From Turicibacter sanguinis (GTDB lineage Bacteria > Bacillota_I > Bacilli_A > MOL361 > Turicibacteraceae), in contig NZ_CP053187.1 in the NCBI RefSeq assembly GCF_013046825.1, positions 1,229,501-1,293,500 on the forward strand: 64,000 nt of DNA, written 5' to 3'. Under the pieces are notes generated by a model, which did not search any database, was not told the origin of the DNA, and worked only from the letters and a program-made list of their open reading frames with translations. Made by a program: the position numbers and the translations under genes. Of this stretch, positions 7,954 to 17,116 are shown one piece after another (position 1 is the stretch's first letter; each line of letters opens with the position of its first letter).

Positions 7954-9237
7954 ATGAAACAAAAAGTTGATATTATCGTTGTAGGATTTGCCTTGTTTTC
8001 AATATTCTTTGGAGCAAGTAATTTGATTTTCCCACCATTTATCGGGGTGACATCAGGAAGTGAGTGGCTAACAAGTTTCCTTGGATTTATTTTAGGAGAT
8101 GTTGGAATCATCTTACTTTCAATTTACGCTGTTGCAAAGGCTGGAAGTTACCAAGCCATTATGGGGCGTGCTGGCAAAGTATTTGGAGTTAGCTTAGAAG
8201 TTATCACCATGCTTTGTCTAGGACCCATTATCGCGATTCCAAGAACGGCCGCGACAACATTTGAATTAAGCATTCAACCCTTTACATCTGGAATTAATTC
8301 GGCTGTCTTCTCAGTTATTTTCTTTGCCGTAACTTTACTATTAACGATTCGTCCAAGTAAAGTAATGGACATTATTGGAAAGTTCTTAACACCAGTTTTA
8401 TTACTAGCCCTAGTATTCTTAATTGGGAAAGGATTCATCTCTCCTCTAGGTAGTTTAAATCATACGATTACTTCAGACGATTTATTTGCGACGGGGTTAA
8501 CACAAGGATACCAAACAATGGATGCTTTAGCGATAGGGGGAATCACAGCTTTTATGATGACTTCTTTCTTAAGTAAAGGATACACTGATAAACAAGAACA
8601 AATCAAATTGACTATTAAATCAGCAATTTTAGCTTCTTGTGGATTAGTCTTAGTGTACGGGGGATTAACTTACTTAGGAGCTACTGTTTCAACACAATTT
8701 GATGGATCAGTTTCACAAACTGCCTTATTAATTGCCATTACAAAACAATTAATGGGACAACCAGGATTAATTATTTTAGGTATTATTGTTGCCTTTGCAT
8801 GTTTAACAACAGCCATTGGATTAACATCAGTGACAAGTAAATACTTTGAAGATGTAACAAACAAAAAATTAAAATACGAATATGTTGCAATTTTCATCTG
8901 TGTATTTAGTGCAATTGCATCAAATGTAGGAGTAGACACAATTATTTCACTTTCAGTACCAGTTTTAACGATTATTTACCCGGTATCAGTTGCGTTAATT
9001 ATCTTAAGTTTATTCAAAAACTTCTTCACAAGTAAATTACCGTATATCCTTGCAGGATATACGACACTTGTTCTAAGTATCTTAACAGCTTTACAGTTGC
9101 CGATCATGAATCAGTTGCCTCTTGCTAAGTTGGGATTTAACTGGCTATTACCAGCATTAATAGTTGCACTTGTTGGTCAAATGATGGGAGCAAAACAAGA
9201 AATAAAAATTGAATCTTTTGTTAAAGAATTAGATTAG
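7954..9237 (+). CDS. BrnQ-family amino acid:cation symporter, possibly aromatic-specific
   Basis: A 427-aa integral membrane carrier of the LIV-II/BrnQ family, which usually imports Leu, Ile and Val with Na+. The N-terminal GFALFSIFFGASNLIFPPFIG and GPIIAIPRTAATTFE motifs are diagnostic, and about 12 hydrophobic segments follow. ATG 7954 is chosen because ggagagg precedes it; upstream in-frame codons run through the attenuator terminators. The leader peptide upstream has Tyr rather than branched-chain codons, so Tyr (or another aromatic acid) may be the physiological substrate; this is inferred. A terminator follows. A BrnQ paralogue with a T-box is at 62210. Confidence 0.88.
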   Translation: MKQKVDIIVVGFALFSIFFGASNLIFPPFIGVTSGSEWLTSFLGFILGDVGIILLSIYAVAKAGSYQAIMGRAGKVFGVSLEVITMLCLGPIIAIPRTAATTFELSIQPFTSGINSAVFSVIFFAVTLLLTIRPSKVMDIIGKFLTPVLLLALVFLIGKGFISPLGSLNHTITSDDLFATGLTQGYQTMDALAIGGITAFMMTSFLSKGYTDKQEQIKLTIKSAILASCGLVLVYGGLTYLGATVSTQFDGSVSQTALLIAITKQLMGQPGLIILGIIVAFACLTTAIGLTSVTSKYFEDVTNKKLKYEYVAIFICVFSAIASNVGVDTIISLSVPVLTIIYPVSVALIILSLFKNFFTSKLPYILAGYTTLVLSILTALQLPIMNQLPLAKLGFNWLLPALIVALVGQMMGAKQEIKIESFVKELD

Positions 9238-9245
9238 CCTATAAG

Positions 9246-9275
9246 GCCCAACACATTTAAGTGTTGGGCTTTTTC
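9246..9275 (+). terminator. Intrinsic terminator after the BrnQ-family gene
   Basis: GCCCAACAC / GTGTTGGGC stem (9 bp), 6-base loop, T run. Confidence 0.92.
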
Positions 9276-9294
9276 TTTTTTAATTACTATTTTT

Positions 9295-9337
9295 CTTAAC
9301 GTTAATTTTACATTGAATTTGTTAGGATAAGTGTGTA
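9295..9337 (+). promoter_or_regulatory. Promoter of cluster A with CTTAAC response-regulator boxes
   Basis: CTTAAC at 9295 and a degenerate TTTTAC at 9306 are 11 bp apart. TTTGTTAGGATAAGTGTGTA starts at 9318, exactly 23 bp from the first box. The promoter of cluster B (51570-51612) has the same layout with the same 23-bp offset. OmpR-type regulators bind 11-bp-spaced direct repeats overlapping the -35 region, and each cluster encodes one, so activation by one or both regulators is likely. Confidence 0.6.
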
Positions 9338-9422
9338 CCTAGGATACTAAATATTTTATATGGATGAAAAAAAGATAGAATCATCTATGGGAGAGTTAGA
9401 AAATAAGGAGCGTGATACAAAG

Positions 9423-10919
9423 ATGGGGAAAAAATATAAAGCTTTATCTAAAAAAACAATAGCCATTGTTGTGGGAGTCATGATATTAGCTCCAACAGGA
9501 GTAATCACATATACAAAGTTTAAGGATAGTAACGAGACTAATAGTGAATTGGTATCTAGGGAACGAGAGTATGAAGTAAAAAGAGGAGATATTATAGCGG
9601 GCTCGAATGGATCAGGTTCATTAAAGCTTCAAGCTGTTAATCAAAATTTCGAAGAACCCGTCGAGATAGGGGAGTTATTTGTTAAAGAGGGAGAACGTGT
9701 TAGTATTGGAGATAAAATTGCAACGATTTCTGAAAAATTTATTAATGATAAATTAGAAGAGTTAAACTCTCAGCTTGAGCGGGCAACTGCAACTTTAGTA
9801 TCTACAAAGAATAATAAACAGGTGACTGTTCTGAATCAAAATAAAGCGTGGGAAGATAAAGTACAAGGATCAAAGAATCAATATGAAAGCCAAAGAAATT
9901 CCTTAGTAAATAATATTAATCAATTAACGGATAAATTAAATGACGTTAATAAAAAATTAGAGGATGTAAGACGTCAAATAGAAGAGATGCAAAACTTAGC
10001 TACAGCTCGCAACGTAGACGAAAATCATGTGTTACAAGAGAATAGCACGGTAGAAGATACCAACCTATTACAAGAAAGCAATGAAACGAAAGAGAGTGAT
10101 GCAGAAGAAATTGAAGCTAAACTACAAGAATTAAAGCTAACTGAAAGTACATTATTATCAGAAAAATCGTTACTCGAAACAGAGATTAAAAATACAAATC
10201 AAAGTTTAAATAGTTTAGATGTTGAACGTACTAAGGAAAAAGAAAGTGAAGTAAAGGAAGAATCAGCTAATAGGGAAATAAATGCATTGACTAATAGCGA
10301 GTTAGATCATTCAATTAATAATGCTCAAAAAGAAGTTGATAAAATTAATGAACAAATCGCTAAGGTTAATAAATTAAAAGAGAATTCTACTTTATATGCA
10401 CAAATAGATGGGACGATTCTTAATTTGAATTATACAGTGGGCTCAACTACTTCATCAGAAATCCCTATTGTAACAATTGGGGAAAATGCCAAGGTTTTTG
10501 CAGAAATAACAGTTACTCAAGAAGAAATTACAAAGATTGAAGAAGGACAACGTGTTAATTTAATCGTTTCCGCTTATCAGGATCAAATGTTAGAAGGGAC
10601 CGTAAGTTTCATTAATTTAAAGCCGAATGGACAAGGAAGTTCAGTTAACTATTCTGTTATGGTTGAGATAAGTGGGAATGATTTGAAATTACTTGAAGGG
10701 ATGACTGTTAGTGCCCAATTTATTGTCAAGGATGTTAAAGATGTTTTAACTCTTTCTAATAAGGCGATTACATTAAAAGATGGAAAACAATTTGTGCAAG
10801 TTAAACAAGACGATGGGACTCTAAAAGAAGTAGAAATTACAACTGGTTTCTCAGATGGAAAAATTTCTGAAATAGTAAGTGGTCTTTCAGAAGGCGACAC
10901 TGTTGTGGTTGGAGGATAG
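9423..10919 (+). CDS. Cluster A efflux adaptor (HlyD/MacA/YknX type)
   Basis: A 498-aa membrane-fusion/adaptor protein anchored by one N-terminal helix (about residues 13-31). A biotinyl-lipoyl half domain follows (REYEVKRGDIIAGSNGSGSLKL ... EPVEIGELFVKEGERV), then a long charged coiled-coil hairpin (roughly residues 95-325), the second lipoyl half and beta-barrel domains. Its C-terminus GLSEGDTVVVGG is typical. In Gram-positives such adaptors (YknX of Bacillus) work with a FtsX-like permease and separate ATPase in peptide export or toxin resistance. The start at 9423 is chosen by alignment with the paralogue at 51658 and aaggag upstream; an in-frame ATG at 9360 is an alternative. Confidence 0.85.
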   Translation: MGKKYKALSKKTIAIVVGVMILAPTGVITYTKFKDSNETNSELVSREREYEVKRGDIIAGSNGSGSLKLQAVNQNFEEPVEIGELFVKEGERVSIGDKIATISEKFINDKLEELNSQLERATATLVSTKNNKQVTVLNQNKAWEDKVQGSKNQYESQRNSLVNNINQLTDKLNDVNKKLEDVRRQIEEMQNLATARNVDENHVLQENSTVEDTNLLQESNETKESDAEEIEAKLQELKLTESTLLSEKSLLETEIKNTNQSLNSLDVERTKEKESEVKEESANREINALTNSELDHSINNAQKEVDKINEQIAKVNKLKENSTLYAQIDGTILNLNYTVGSTTSSEIPIVTIGENAKVFAEITVTQEEITKIEEGQRVNLIVSAYQDQMLEGTVSFINLKPNGQGSSVNYSVMVEISGNDLKLLEGMTVSAQFIVKDVKDVLTLSNKAITLKDGKQFVQVKQDDGTLKEVEITTGFSDGKISEIVSGLSEGDTVVVGG

Positions 10920-10923
10920 GAGT

Positions 10924-12123
10924 ATGAGATTTTTTGAAATGATAAGACTGGTTTTAAAAAATCTTTTAGAGAATAAATCGAAGGTGATTTTAACTTCTTT
11001 AGGAATTATAGCAGGGACAGCCACAATTGTAGCTGTTATTGCGATCGGAAAGGGAGGGGAAGAGGCAGTCAAGGATCAATTTAGTGGATTGAGCGCAGAA
11101 ACAATTTATGTTAATGTCGATTATTCTAAGGGAAACAAGGTATTTGAAGGGAGTTATCCACATTTAACAACTGAACAAATGGAGTTTATTATGAATGAAA
11201 GTACTACATTAAGTGGTATTTACCTAAGAGGGGGGGCATATAAGCAAGCTGTATTAAATGGAATAAAAGGAAATGTTTCAATTACAGGGGTCACAGAAGA
11301 GTATAGCACGGTTTCTAAGTTAAATATTATACAGGGATATAATATAGATCGAATTGATATAGAGGAGGGGAATCATGTTGTTGTAATTGGGGATGGAATA
11401 GCAACTAAATACTTTTCACAAGCTGAAGAGGCGGTCGGAAAAACAATTACGATAGAAGGGAAAAATTACAAAATAATAGGAGTGTTAGAAAGAAGTGCGG
11501 ATGGAATGCAAGGGTTAAGTCCTGATGATACTATTTTTATGCCATATTCTATAGCGCAAGAAAACATTTTTGATAAGAGTACCACACCTCAAATTGTAGC
11601 CTTAGCAAATAATATTAAATCCGTTAAAAAGGCAATGGCTGAGATAGAAGATTCGTTGAACTATCTTTTAGAAGATGACAATGTTTACAAAGCTGAAGAT
11701 GCTGGAAGTCGTATAGAAGCTGCTAGTGAATCTGCACGTACCATGAATGTTTTATTAATCTCTGTTGCTAGTATTGTATTTGTCGTAGGTGGAATTGGGA
11801 TAATGAATGTTTTATCTTTAACTGTAAAAGAGCGTACAAAAGAAATAGGAATTCTAAAAGCACTTGGAGCACAAGAAAGAACAATTATGTCTTTATTTCT
11901 TTTTGAGGCTATTATTATTAGTAGTTTTGGTGGAATAACTGGGATACTTGTTAGTTACTGTGTGATTCCACTCGTTAGGCAGGTAGGAGTAGCAGTGTCG
12001 CCTTCAGTTGAAGGCCAAATAATGGCATTAGGATTTGCTATATTTACAGGAACTATATTCGGGTTTTCCCCAGCTTATAAAGCATCTCAACTCAAACCTG
12101 TAGAGGCGTTGAGTTATGAATAA
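10924..12123 (+). CDS. Cluster A ABC permease (MacB/YknZ, FtsX fold)
   Basis: A 399-aa permease with the MacB topology: one N-terminal helix (about 20-45), a large extracytoplasmic MacB core domain, then three C-terminal helices. The second helix (VLLISVASIVFVVGGIGIMNVL) and the ERTKEIGILKALGA coupling segment are diagnostic of the FtsX/MacB family. It starts 4 bases after the adaptor stop behind ggaggataggag. The paralogue at 53099 has exactly the same length. A seven-G run inside the gene encodes Arg-Gly-Gly-Ala and appears codon-driven. Confidence 0.9.
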   Translation: MRFFEMIRLVLKNLLENKSKVILTSLGIIAGTATIVAVIAIGKGGEEAVKDQFSGLSAETIYVNVDYSKGNKVFEGSYPHLTTEQMEFIMNESTTLSGIYLRGGAYKQAVLNGIKGNVSITGVTEEYSTVSKLNIIQGYNIDRIDIEEGNHVVVIGDGIATKYFSQAEEAVGKTITIEGKNYKIIGVLERSADGMQGLSPDDTIFMPYSIAQENIFDKSTTPQIVALANNIKSVKKAMAEIEDSLNYLLEDDNVYKAEDAGSRIEAASESARTMNVLLISVASIVFVVGGIGIMNVLSLTVKERTKEIGILKALGAQERTIMSLFLFEAIIISSFGGITGILVSYCVIPLVRQVGVAVSPSVEGQIMALGFAIFTGTIFGFSPAYKASQLKPVEALSYE

Positions 12124-12155
12124 AAATACTAATAAAGGAAAGGATGAATTTTATT

Positions 12156-12770
12156 ATGAAGAAAACATTAGAATTAACAGTTTTAGCATTAACAATGGTA
12201 TCATTAGTAGGATGTGGTGCCGAAGGTGATAAAGGTAATTGGGCTGAAAATAAGGAGGAGCAACCTCAGATTGAGGAACAAGAACAACAACTACAGGTAA
12301 CTTCCTATTTGGGAAAAGTTGAAAAAATGGTTGGAAATGAAATTAGCCTAAAATTGAGTAATGATAACTATACACCATTAGAAGATGAGAGTGAGGATGA
12401 AGAAGCATTCGAATTTACTTTAGATGAAAGCCAATTTTCTCAGTTAGAAAATGGTGAAACTTTTACACTACCAAATGGTGTAGTAATAACAGGCAATTCA
12501 ACTGAATTTTCATCAAGTGAATCATCTGATGAAAATCCTGGAGTTTCTGAGGAGTCAATGATTTCACAAGGAGGATTGAATTTTGACCAATTTAGCCAAT
12601 TGACATTTAATGGAGAAACAAAAGATTTAGTTATTCCAGCGGGAGCTAAAATTTTCAATGGTTTAACTGGAGAAGAAGCATTATTTTCCGATATTAAAAA
12701 GGGTTCTATCTTATCTGTGACAATGAATAGTGAAAATAACACGGTCATTAGTATAGATATTCTGGGGTAG
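12156..12770 (+). CDS. Cluster A accessory lipoprotein
   Basis: A 204-aa lipoprotein with signal peptide and VSLVGCG lipobox (Cys21), an acidic low-complexity linker, and a C-terminal domain sharing the pattern GKVEKMVGNEI ... GETKDLVIPAG ... LTGEEALFSDIKKGS with the lipoprotein at 54359. Its role is unknown; its fixed place between permease and ATPase in both clusters suggests a dedicated surface component of the exporter. An in-frame ATG at 12144 is a possible alternative start; 12156 matches the paralogue's MKK start. Confidence 0.75.
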   Translation: MKKTLELTVLALTMVSLVGCGAEGDKGNWAENKEEQPQIEEQEQQLQVTSYLGKVEKMVGNEISLKLSNDNYTPLEDESEDEEAFEFTLDESQFSQLENGETFTLPNGVVITGNSTEFSSSESSDENPGVSEESMISQGGLNFDQFSQLTFNGETKDLVIPAGAKIFNGLTGEEALFSDIKKGSILSVTMNSENNTVISIDILG

Positions 12771-12772
12771 TT

Positions 12773-13462
12773 ATGAATCATATTATTACGTTAAAAAATA
12801 TTAATAAATATTACCATAGTGGTGAAAATTCATTGCATGTACTTAAAGATATTAACCTGAATGTAGAACATGGAGAGTATATAGCTATTTTGGGGTCATC
12901 AGGATCGGGAAAGACAACGTTAATGAATATTTTAGGGTGTATGGATATTCCAGATGATGGAGAGTATTATATTAATGGAATTAATACAATGGATTGTAAT
13001 AAAGTAGATTTAGCAAACTTACGTAATGAACACATTGGATTTATCTTTCAAAAATATCATTTAATACCACAGTACACTGTTCTTGATAATGTGATAATGC
13101 CTTTACTAATTAAAGGATTACCAAGAAATGAAGCTGTTAAAATAGCAGAGGAAAAAATAAAAATGGTTGGATTGTGGGAAAGAATTTCTCATAAACCAAA
13201 TGAATTATCTGGAGGACAGCAACAACGTGTAGCCATTGCGAGAGCTTTAGTTACGAATCCAACTATTTTATTAGCTGACGAACCGACAGGGGCATTAGAT
13301 TCAGCTACCGGAAAGGATATTCTTCAATTATTTAATGAACTAAATGAACGAGGAAATACTATTATTGTGATTACACATGATCATAAGGTGGCAAAAGAAA
13401 GTAAGAAAGTTGTAACAATACAGGATGGAATGATAATATTTGAAAATCAGACAGCCTATTAA
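12773..13462 (+). CDS. Cluster A ABC ATPase (MacB/LolD/YknY class)
   Basis: A 229-aa nucleotide-binding protein of the o228/MacB class. Walker [10 protein letters not shown] is at residues 41-49, the Q-loop is in [15 protein letters not shown], the signature is [15 protein letters not shown] and Walker B is [11 protein letters not shown]. The H-loop is in VITHDHKVA. The gene overlaps no neighbour but starts 2 bases after the lipoprotein stop, so it is in the same operon. It powers the 10924 permease. Confidence 0.92.
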   Translation: MNHIITLKNINKYYHSGENSLHVLKDINLNVEHGEYIAILGSSGSGKTTLMNILGCMDIPDDGEYYINGINTMDCNKVDLANLRNEHIGFIFQKYHLIPQYTVLDNVIMPLLIKGLPRNEAVKIAEEKIKMVGLWERISHKPNELSGGQQQRVAIARALVTNPTILLADEPTGALDSATGKDILQLFNELNERGNTIIVITHDHKVAKESKKVVTIQDGMIIFENQTAY

Positions 13463-13471
13463 ATAAAATCC

Positions 13472-13511
13472 ATTAAACAACTTCACTAATATAAAGGTGA
13501 GGTTGTTTAAT
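13472..13511 (+). other. Intercistronic hairpin before the cluster A two-component genes
   Basis: ATTAAACAAC-TTCAC pairs with GTGA-GGTTGTTTAAT across a 10-base loop in the gap between ATPase and response-regulator genes. No T run follows, so it is more likely an RNA-processing or stability element, or a weak terminator that lets the regulators be expressed at a lower level. Confidence 0.5.
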
Positions 13512-13530
13512 CGTTATTTAGGAGTTTTTT

Positions 13531-14205
13531 ATGAGATTATTAATTATAGAAGATGAAAAAGATATATTATTAGCTTTACAAAAGGGGCTACAGAAGGAAG
13601 GATATGCTGTTGATGTTACGGGGGATGGAGAGGAAGCATTAGAGCTTTTAAATTTTAATACCTATAATTTAGTGGTTCTTGATATAAATCTCCCGAGTAT
13701 AGACGGTTTTTCTATCCTAGAAATATTAAGAGAAAAAGATATGACAACACGAGTAATTATTGTATCTGCGAATAGGGAAATTGAAGATAAAATCAGAGGT
13801 TTAGATTTAGGCGCAAATGATTATTTAGTAAAACCTTTCGATTTTTCAGAATTAAAAGCACGAATTAGAGCTTTATTAAGACGAGAGTTTACTAGTGTGC
13901 CTACCATCATAAAAGAAGGTGAACTATGTCTTGATTTAGCCACTCATAAGGTCACCTTTAATGACCAAATATTGAATTTAACACTGAAAGAATACTCAAT
14001 TTTAAAGTACCTCATACAAAATAAAGGACGAATTGTTAGTTCAGAGGAATTAATTCAACACGTTTGGGATGAAAATGCGGATCCATTTACGACAGTAATT
14101 AGGGTTCATATTTATTCCTTAAGAAAAAAACTGATCACGATTAGTGGTAAAGACAATATAATTCAAACGATAAAAGGTGTTGGATATTTATTTGGAGGAA
14201 GCTAG
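13531..14205 (+). CDS. Cluster A OmpR-family response regulator
   Basis: A 224-aa two-domain regulator. The receiver has the acidic pair EDE at residues 7-9, phospho-acceptor Asp51 in VVLDINLPSIDG and Lys101 in YLVKPFDF. The winged-helix output domain (about residues 125-222) ends in the family's GVGYLF. It starts behind taggag and is followed by its kinase after 2 bases. The likely targets are the CTTAAC boxes ahead of the two adaptor genes. Confidence 0.92.
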   Translation: MRLLIIEDEKDILLALQKGLQKEGYAVDVTGDGEEALELLNFNTYNLVVLDINLPSIDGFSILEILREKDMTTRVIIVSANREIEDKIRGLDLGANDYLVKPFDFSELKARIRALLRREFTSVPTIIKEGELCLDLATHKVTFNDQILNLTLKEYSILKYLIQNKGRIVSSEELIQHVWDENADPFTTVIRVHIYSLRKKLITISGKDNIIQTIKGVGYLFGGS

Positions 14206-14207
14206 AT

Positions 14208-15365
14208 TTGAAGAAATTTAAATTGACTTTAAAATGGAGATTTACCTTATTGACTTTAGTAATCATGATTTTAACAAGTGCAATTCTTGTTGTTTCAATT
14301 AATTATGATATAAAAAAAACAATGCCAGGGTTAACAGACTTGATAATAGATATCTATTCATTTGAAAATAATGAAACATACGGTATCATTATTCCGAATT
14401 ATATGACGGATAATAATGTCGTTATTATAGATAATGCCATAGGTGAGACAGTATCGAATATTTATACTACTTCAATTATTACGTTTTGCTTTATTACTAT
14501 ATTAGGTTGCCTTACTACTTATTTTGTAGTTAATAAAGCATTAAAACCTGTTATTGATTTAAACCATAATATAAAGGAAATAAATGAAGATAATTTAACT
14601 TGCACTTTAAATGTACAAGGGCCACATGATGAAATTCAAGAATTGGCCATTTCATTTAATAAGATGCTTGCTAAATTAGAGAATGCATTTGCTTCGCAAA
14701 AAAGATTTAATTCTAGTGTAGCGCATGAACTGAAAACTCCATTAGCAGTTATTAAAACCAATATTGACGTATTAAAAAGTAATGAAGAAACTAATATTGA
14801 AGAATATAAAACTACTATAGAGGTTATAGAAAAGTCAGTTTTAAAGATGAATGGAATTATTGAAACATTACTAGATATCATTAGACAAGAAAATGAACCC
14901 TTAAATGACCGGGTTAATGTTTCAGTTATTCTTGAAGATGTGGTTGAAGACTTAAATGTCATTGCATCAAAGAGTGGAATCAGTATAGAAGTTAACATAG
15001 AAGAGATAGAAGACGAAATGGTAGGAAATGAAATTTTACTATATCGAGCACTGTACAATATCATTGAAAATGCTATAAAGTACAATAAGCCTTTAGGAAC
15101 AGTCACAATTTCTTGCATGAAAGAACAAGAAAATATCTATATAAAAATCTCTGATACTGGAGAGGGGATAGCGGTAGAGGAGTATGAAAATATATTTAAA
15201 CCATTTTACCGTTGTCAAGGAACTAATCTTTCTTCCAATAGTGGAATAGGCTTAGGGTTATCTTTAACCCAATCGGCTATAAAAATGCATGGAGGAGAAA
15301 TTACTGTAAACAGTATTATTAACCAAGGAACTGAATTTTTAATAATATTGCCTATCGTGGTATAG
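14208..15365 (+). CDS. Cluster A sensor histidine kinase
   Basis: A 385-aa membrane kinase with a UUG start behind ggaggaa. Helix 1 is at about 10-30, a short extracytoplasmic loop of about 50 residues follows, then helix 2 (IITFCFITILGCLTTYFVV) and a HAMP region. The phospho-acceptor is His173 in SVAHELKTPL. The ATPase domain has the N box (NIIENAIKYN), G1 (DTGEGIA) and G2 (GIGLGLSL). The small sensor loop resembles kinases that detect membrane-active peptides, but the signal is unknown. Confidence 0.9.
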   Translation: MKKFKLTLKWRFTLLTLVIMILTSAILVVSINYDIKKTMPGLTDLIIDIYSFENNETYGIIIPNYMTDNNVVIIDNAIGETVSNIYTTSIITFCFITILGCLTTYFVVNKALKPVIDLNHNIKEINEDNLTCTLNVQGPHDEIQELAISFNKMLAKLENAFASQKRFNSSVAHELKTPLAVIKTNIDVLKSNEETNIEEYKTTIEVIEKSVLKMNGIIETLLDIIRQENEPLNDRVNVSVILEDVVEDLNVIASKSGISIEVNIEEIEDEMVGNEILLYRALYNIIENAIKYNKPLGTVTISCMKEQENIYIKISDTGEGIAVEEYENIFKPFYRCQGTNLSSNSGIGLGLSLTQSAIKMHGGEITVNSIINQGTEFLIILPIVV

Positions 15366-15391
15366 AATTAAAATTAAATGAGTCTAAAAGT

Positions 15392-15432
15392 AAAAAATGT
15401 GATTATTTTGATTAGAAGTAATCACATTTTTT
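15392..15432 (+). terminator. Terminator of cluster A
   Basis: 14-bp stem AAAAAATGTGATTA / TAATCACATTTTTT with a 13-base loop. Confidence 0.9.
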
Positions 15433-15445
15433 ACTATATATATAT

Positions 15446-15460
15446 TGATAATAATTATCA
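15446..15460. promoter_or_regulatory. Fur-type box upstream of rubrerythrin
   Basis: TGATAAT-A-ATTATCA is a perfect 7-1-7 inverted repeat, identical to the core described for Fur-family sites (Fur TGATAATnATTATCA; PerR sites are similar). It lies 139 bases before the rubrerythrin start. Whether Fur, PerR or another paralogue binds cannot be told from the site. Confidence 0.6.
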
Positions 15461-15531
15461 TTAAATATCATATTATCAATTAATTTGAAGAAAAGTAGTA
15501 ATTATTATTGATTTTCATTTAAAAATGATAT

Positions 15532-15554
15532 AAACTAGTAATAGTTACTAGTTT
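15532..15554. promoter_or_regulatory. Perfect inverted repeat at the rubrerythrin promoter
   Basis: AAACTAGTAA-TAG-TTACTAGTTT is a perfect 10-bp inverted repeat with a 3-bp spacer, placed next to a GATATAAA -10-like element and 45 bases before the start codon. This is a strong operator candidate for a dimeric repressor, separate from the Fur-type box. Confidence 0.55.
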
Positions 15555-15598
15555 ATAAGAAAAAAGTTGAAAATAAGAGTTATAAGGAGAGATCTATA

Positions 15599-16141
15599 AT
15601 GAGTAATTTAAAAGGAACTAAAACTGAAGAAAACTTAATGCATGCATTTGCAGGAGAATCAATGGCGCGTAATAAATATACTTACTATGCTGCTAAAGCA
15701 AAAGAAGAAGGATATGAGCAAATCTCTAACATTTTCTTAGAAACAGCCCATAATGAAATGCAACATGCAAAATTATGGTTCAAGTTATTGCACGAGGGTG
15801 AAGTAGCGGATACAATGACAAATTTAAAAGATGCTGCAGCGGGAGAAAATGGTGAGTGGACAGATATGTATGCAACATTTGCAGCACAAGCCCGCGCTGA
15901 AGGGTTCAATCGCATTGCTGTATTATTTGAAATGGTTGGAAAAATCGAAAAAGAACATGAAGCACGTTACTTACAATTATTAAAGAATTTAGAAGAAGGT
16001 CAAGTATTTGAGCGTGATGGAGAAGTAGCTTGGATTTGCCAAGAATGTGGACACATTCACTTTGGTAAAAAAGCACCTAAAAAATGCCCAGTTTGCTCAT
16101 ATGATCAAGCACACTTCGAAATCCGTTCTGAAAATTACTAA
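15599..16141 (+). CDS. rbr: Rubrerythrin
   Basis: A 180-aa peroxide-reducing non-haem di-iron protein of anaerobes. The four-helix ferritin-like domain (residues 1-138) carries ExxH-type ligands (ESMARNKY, ETAHNEMQHAK, EMVGKIEKEHEARY). A C-terminal rubredoxin domain has two CxxC pairs (CQECG, CPVCS) that bind iron. The product protects against hydrogen peroxide. A Fur-type box and a second inverted repeat upstream suggest iron or peroxide control. Ribosome binding site aaggaga precedes the ATG. Confidence 0.95.
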   Translation: MSNLKGTKTEENLMHAFAGESMARNKYTYYAAKAKEEGYEQISNIFLETAHNEMQHAKLWFKLLHEGEVADTMTNLKDAAAGENGEWTDMYATFAAQARAEGFNRIAVLFEMVGKIEKEHEARYLQLLKNLEEGQVFERDGEVAWICQECGHIHFGKKAPKKCPVCSYDQAHFEIRSENY

Positions 16142-16148
16142 TATAAAT

Positions 16149-16190
16149 AAAAAAACTGATAGAATCTCTACGGATTCTATCAGTTTTTTT
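16149..16190. terminator. Bidirectional terminator
   Basis: AACTGATAGAATC / GATTCTATCAGTT stem with flanking A and T runs, between rubrerythrin (+) and the aldo/keto reductase gene (-). Confidence 0.92.
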
Positions 16191-16192
16191 GT

Positions 16193-17116
16193 TTACACTA
16201 ATTCTAATGTTTTCATGAAATCTTTAAGTTGTGATTCACGACTTGCACCTGCTAGTGCACACATCGGTTGATCTTGTGTTAATAAAAATCCCATGATAAC
16301 CTGAGTCAGACTAATGTTTCGTTCTTCGGCTAATTGGTTAATAAGTTTAGCTAGCTCTAAGTTTTTCTCAGTATAATAAGGGCTGTCTTTAACGGCACCC
16401 TCGCCAAGCGTTGCTAATTTTGTAAAGAATCCGCTACATAAACTAAAATAAGGCATCGCTAATACATCTGATGTTCGATGGAACTCTAACATTTCTTCGT
16501 CCATTGTAACCATTGTTTCATCTGCATAAGGTTTCATATGAATTGAGCCAATGTTATAAAGGGCTTGGTTGGCTACAAATCCGCGATATCCTTTAGACTT
16601 TGCATAGTCCATGGCTTCTTTCATACGGGCAGTTGACCAGTTCGAGCAACCATAGTATTTGATTTTTCCATCACGGACGAAGTCTTGCATCGTTTCAATG
16701 AGTTCTGATACGGGACGATTTACATCATCACGATGATAGAAGTAAAGGTCGATACAGTCGATTTCAAGTGCGTCTAAACTTTTATTTAAATCGTAAGTCA
16801 TATCTTCTTTAGATAGACGTGATGTTTGCATGTTTTCAAGAGGGGGATGTCCACCTTTTGTGACAATTACTAAATCATCATGACCACCACGATATTTAAT
16901 CCATTCGCCGATTACTCGTTCTGAACGTCCGATTTCGCCATCAATCCAGTCGTTATAAATACGAGCTGTATCGATGACATTTCCACCCAATTCAACATAT
17001 AAATCTAACATTTTGAATGCTTCTTCGCTATCCCAGGCAACACCTGCATTTGCTGTTCCAAAACCAATCGGGCAAAGTGATAAAGTCGTATCTTTAATTT
17101 GAATTCTTTGGTTCAT
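16193..17116 (-). CDS. Aldo/keto reductase
   Basis: A 307-aa NADPH-dependent TIM-barrel oxidoreductase. GFGTANAG, the active-site Asp/Tyr segment NVIDTARIYND, Lys in IVTKGGH and the His in LYFYHRDD correspond to the Asp-Tyr-Lys-His tetrad. NADP-binding residues near the C-terminus (GASRESQL) are present. The start at 17116 is chosen from aaaggag upstream; the frame runs 24 codons further without signals. Substrate unknown. Confidence 0.88.
   Translation of the reverse strand: MNQRIQIKDTTLSLCPIGFGTANAGVAWDSEEAFKMLDLYVELGGNVIDTARIYNDWIDGEIGRSERVIGEWIKYRGGHDDLVIVTKGGHPPLENMQTSRLSKEDMTYDLNKSLDALEIDCIDLYFYHRDDVNRPVSELIETMQDFVRDGKIKYYGCSNWSTARMKEAMDYAKSKGYRGFVANQALYNIGSIHMKPYADETMVTMDEEMLEFHRTSDVLAMPYFSLCSGFFTKLATLGEGAVKDSPYYTEKNLELAKLINQLAEERNISLTQVIMGFLLTQDQPMCALAGASRESQLKDFMKTLELV

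Noticed and set aside
11228-11236. Runs of seven G (also near 24325 and 43178) as possible phase-variation tracts
   Set aside because: They encode Gly-Gly-Ala or Arg-Gly-Gly in conserved positions and look codon-driven.
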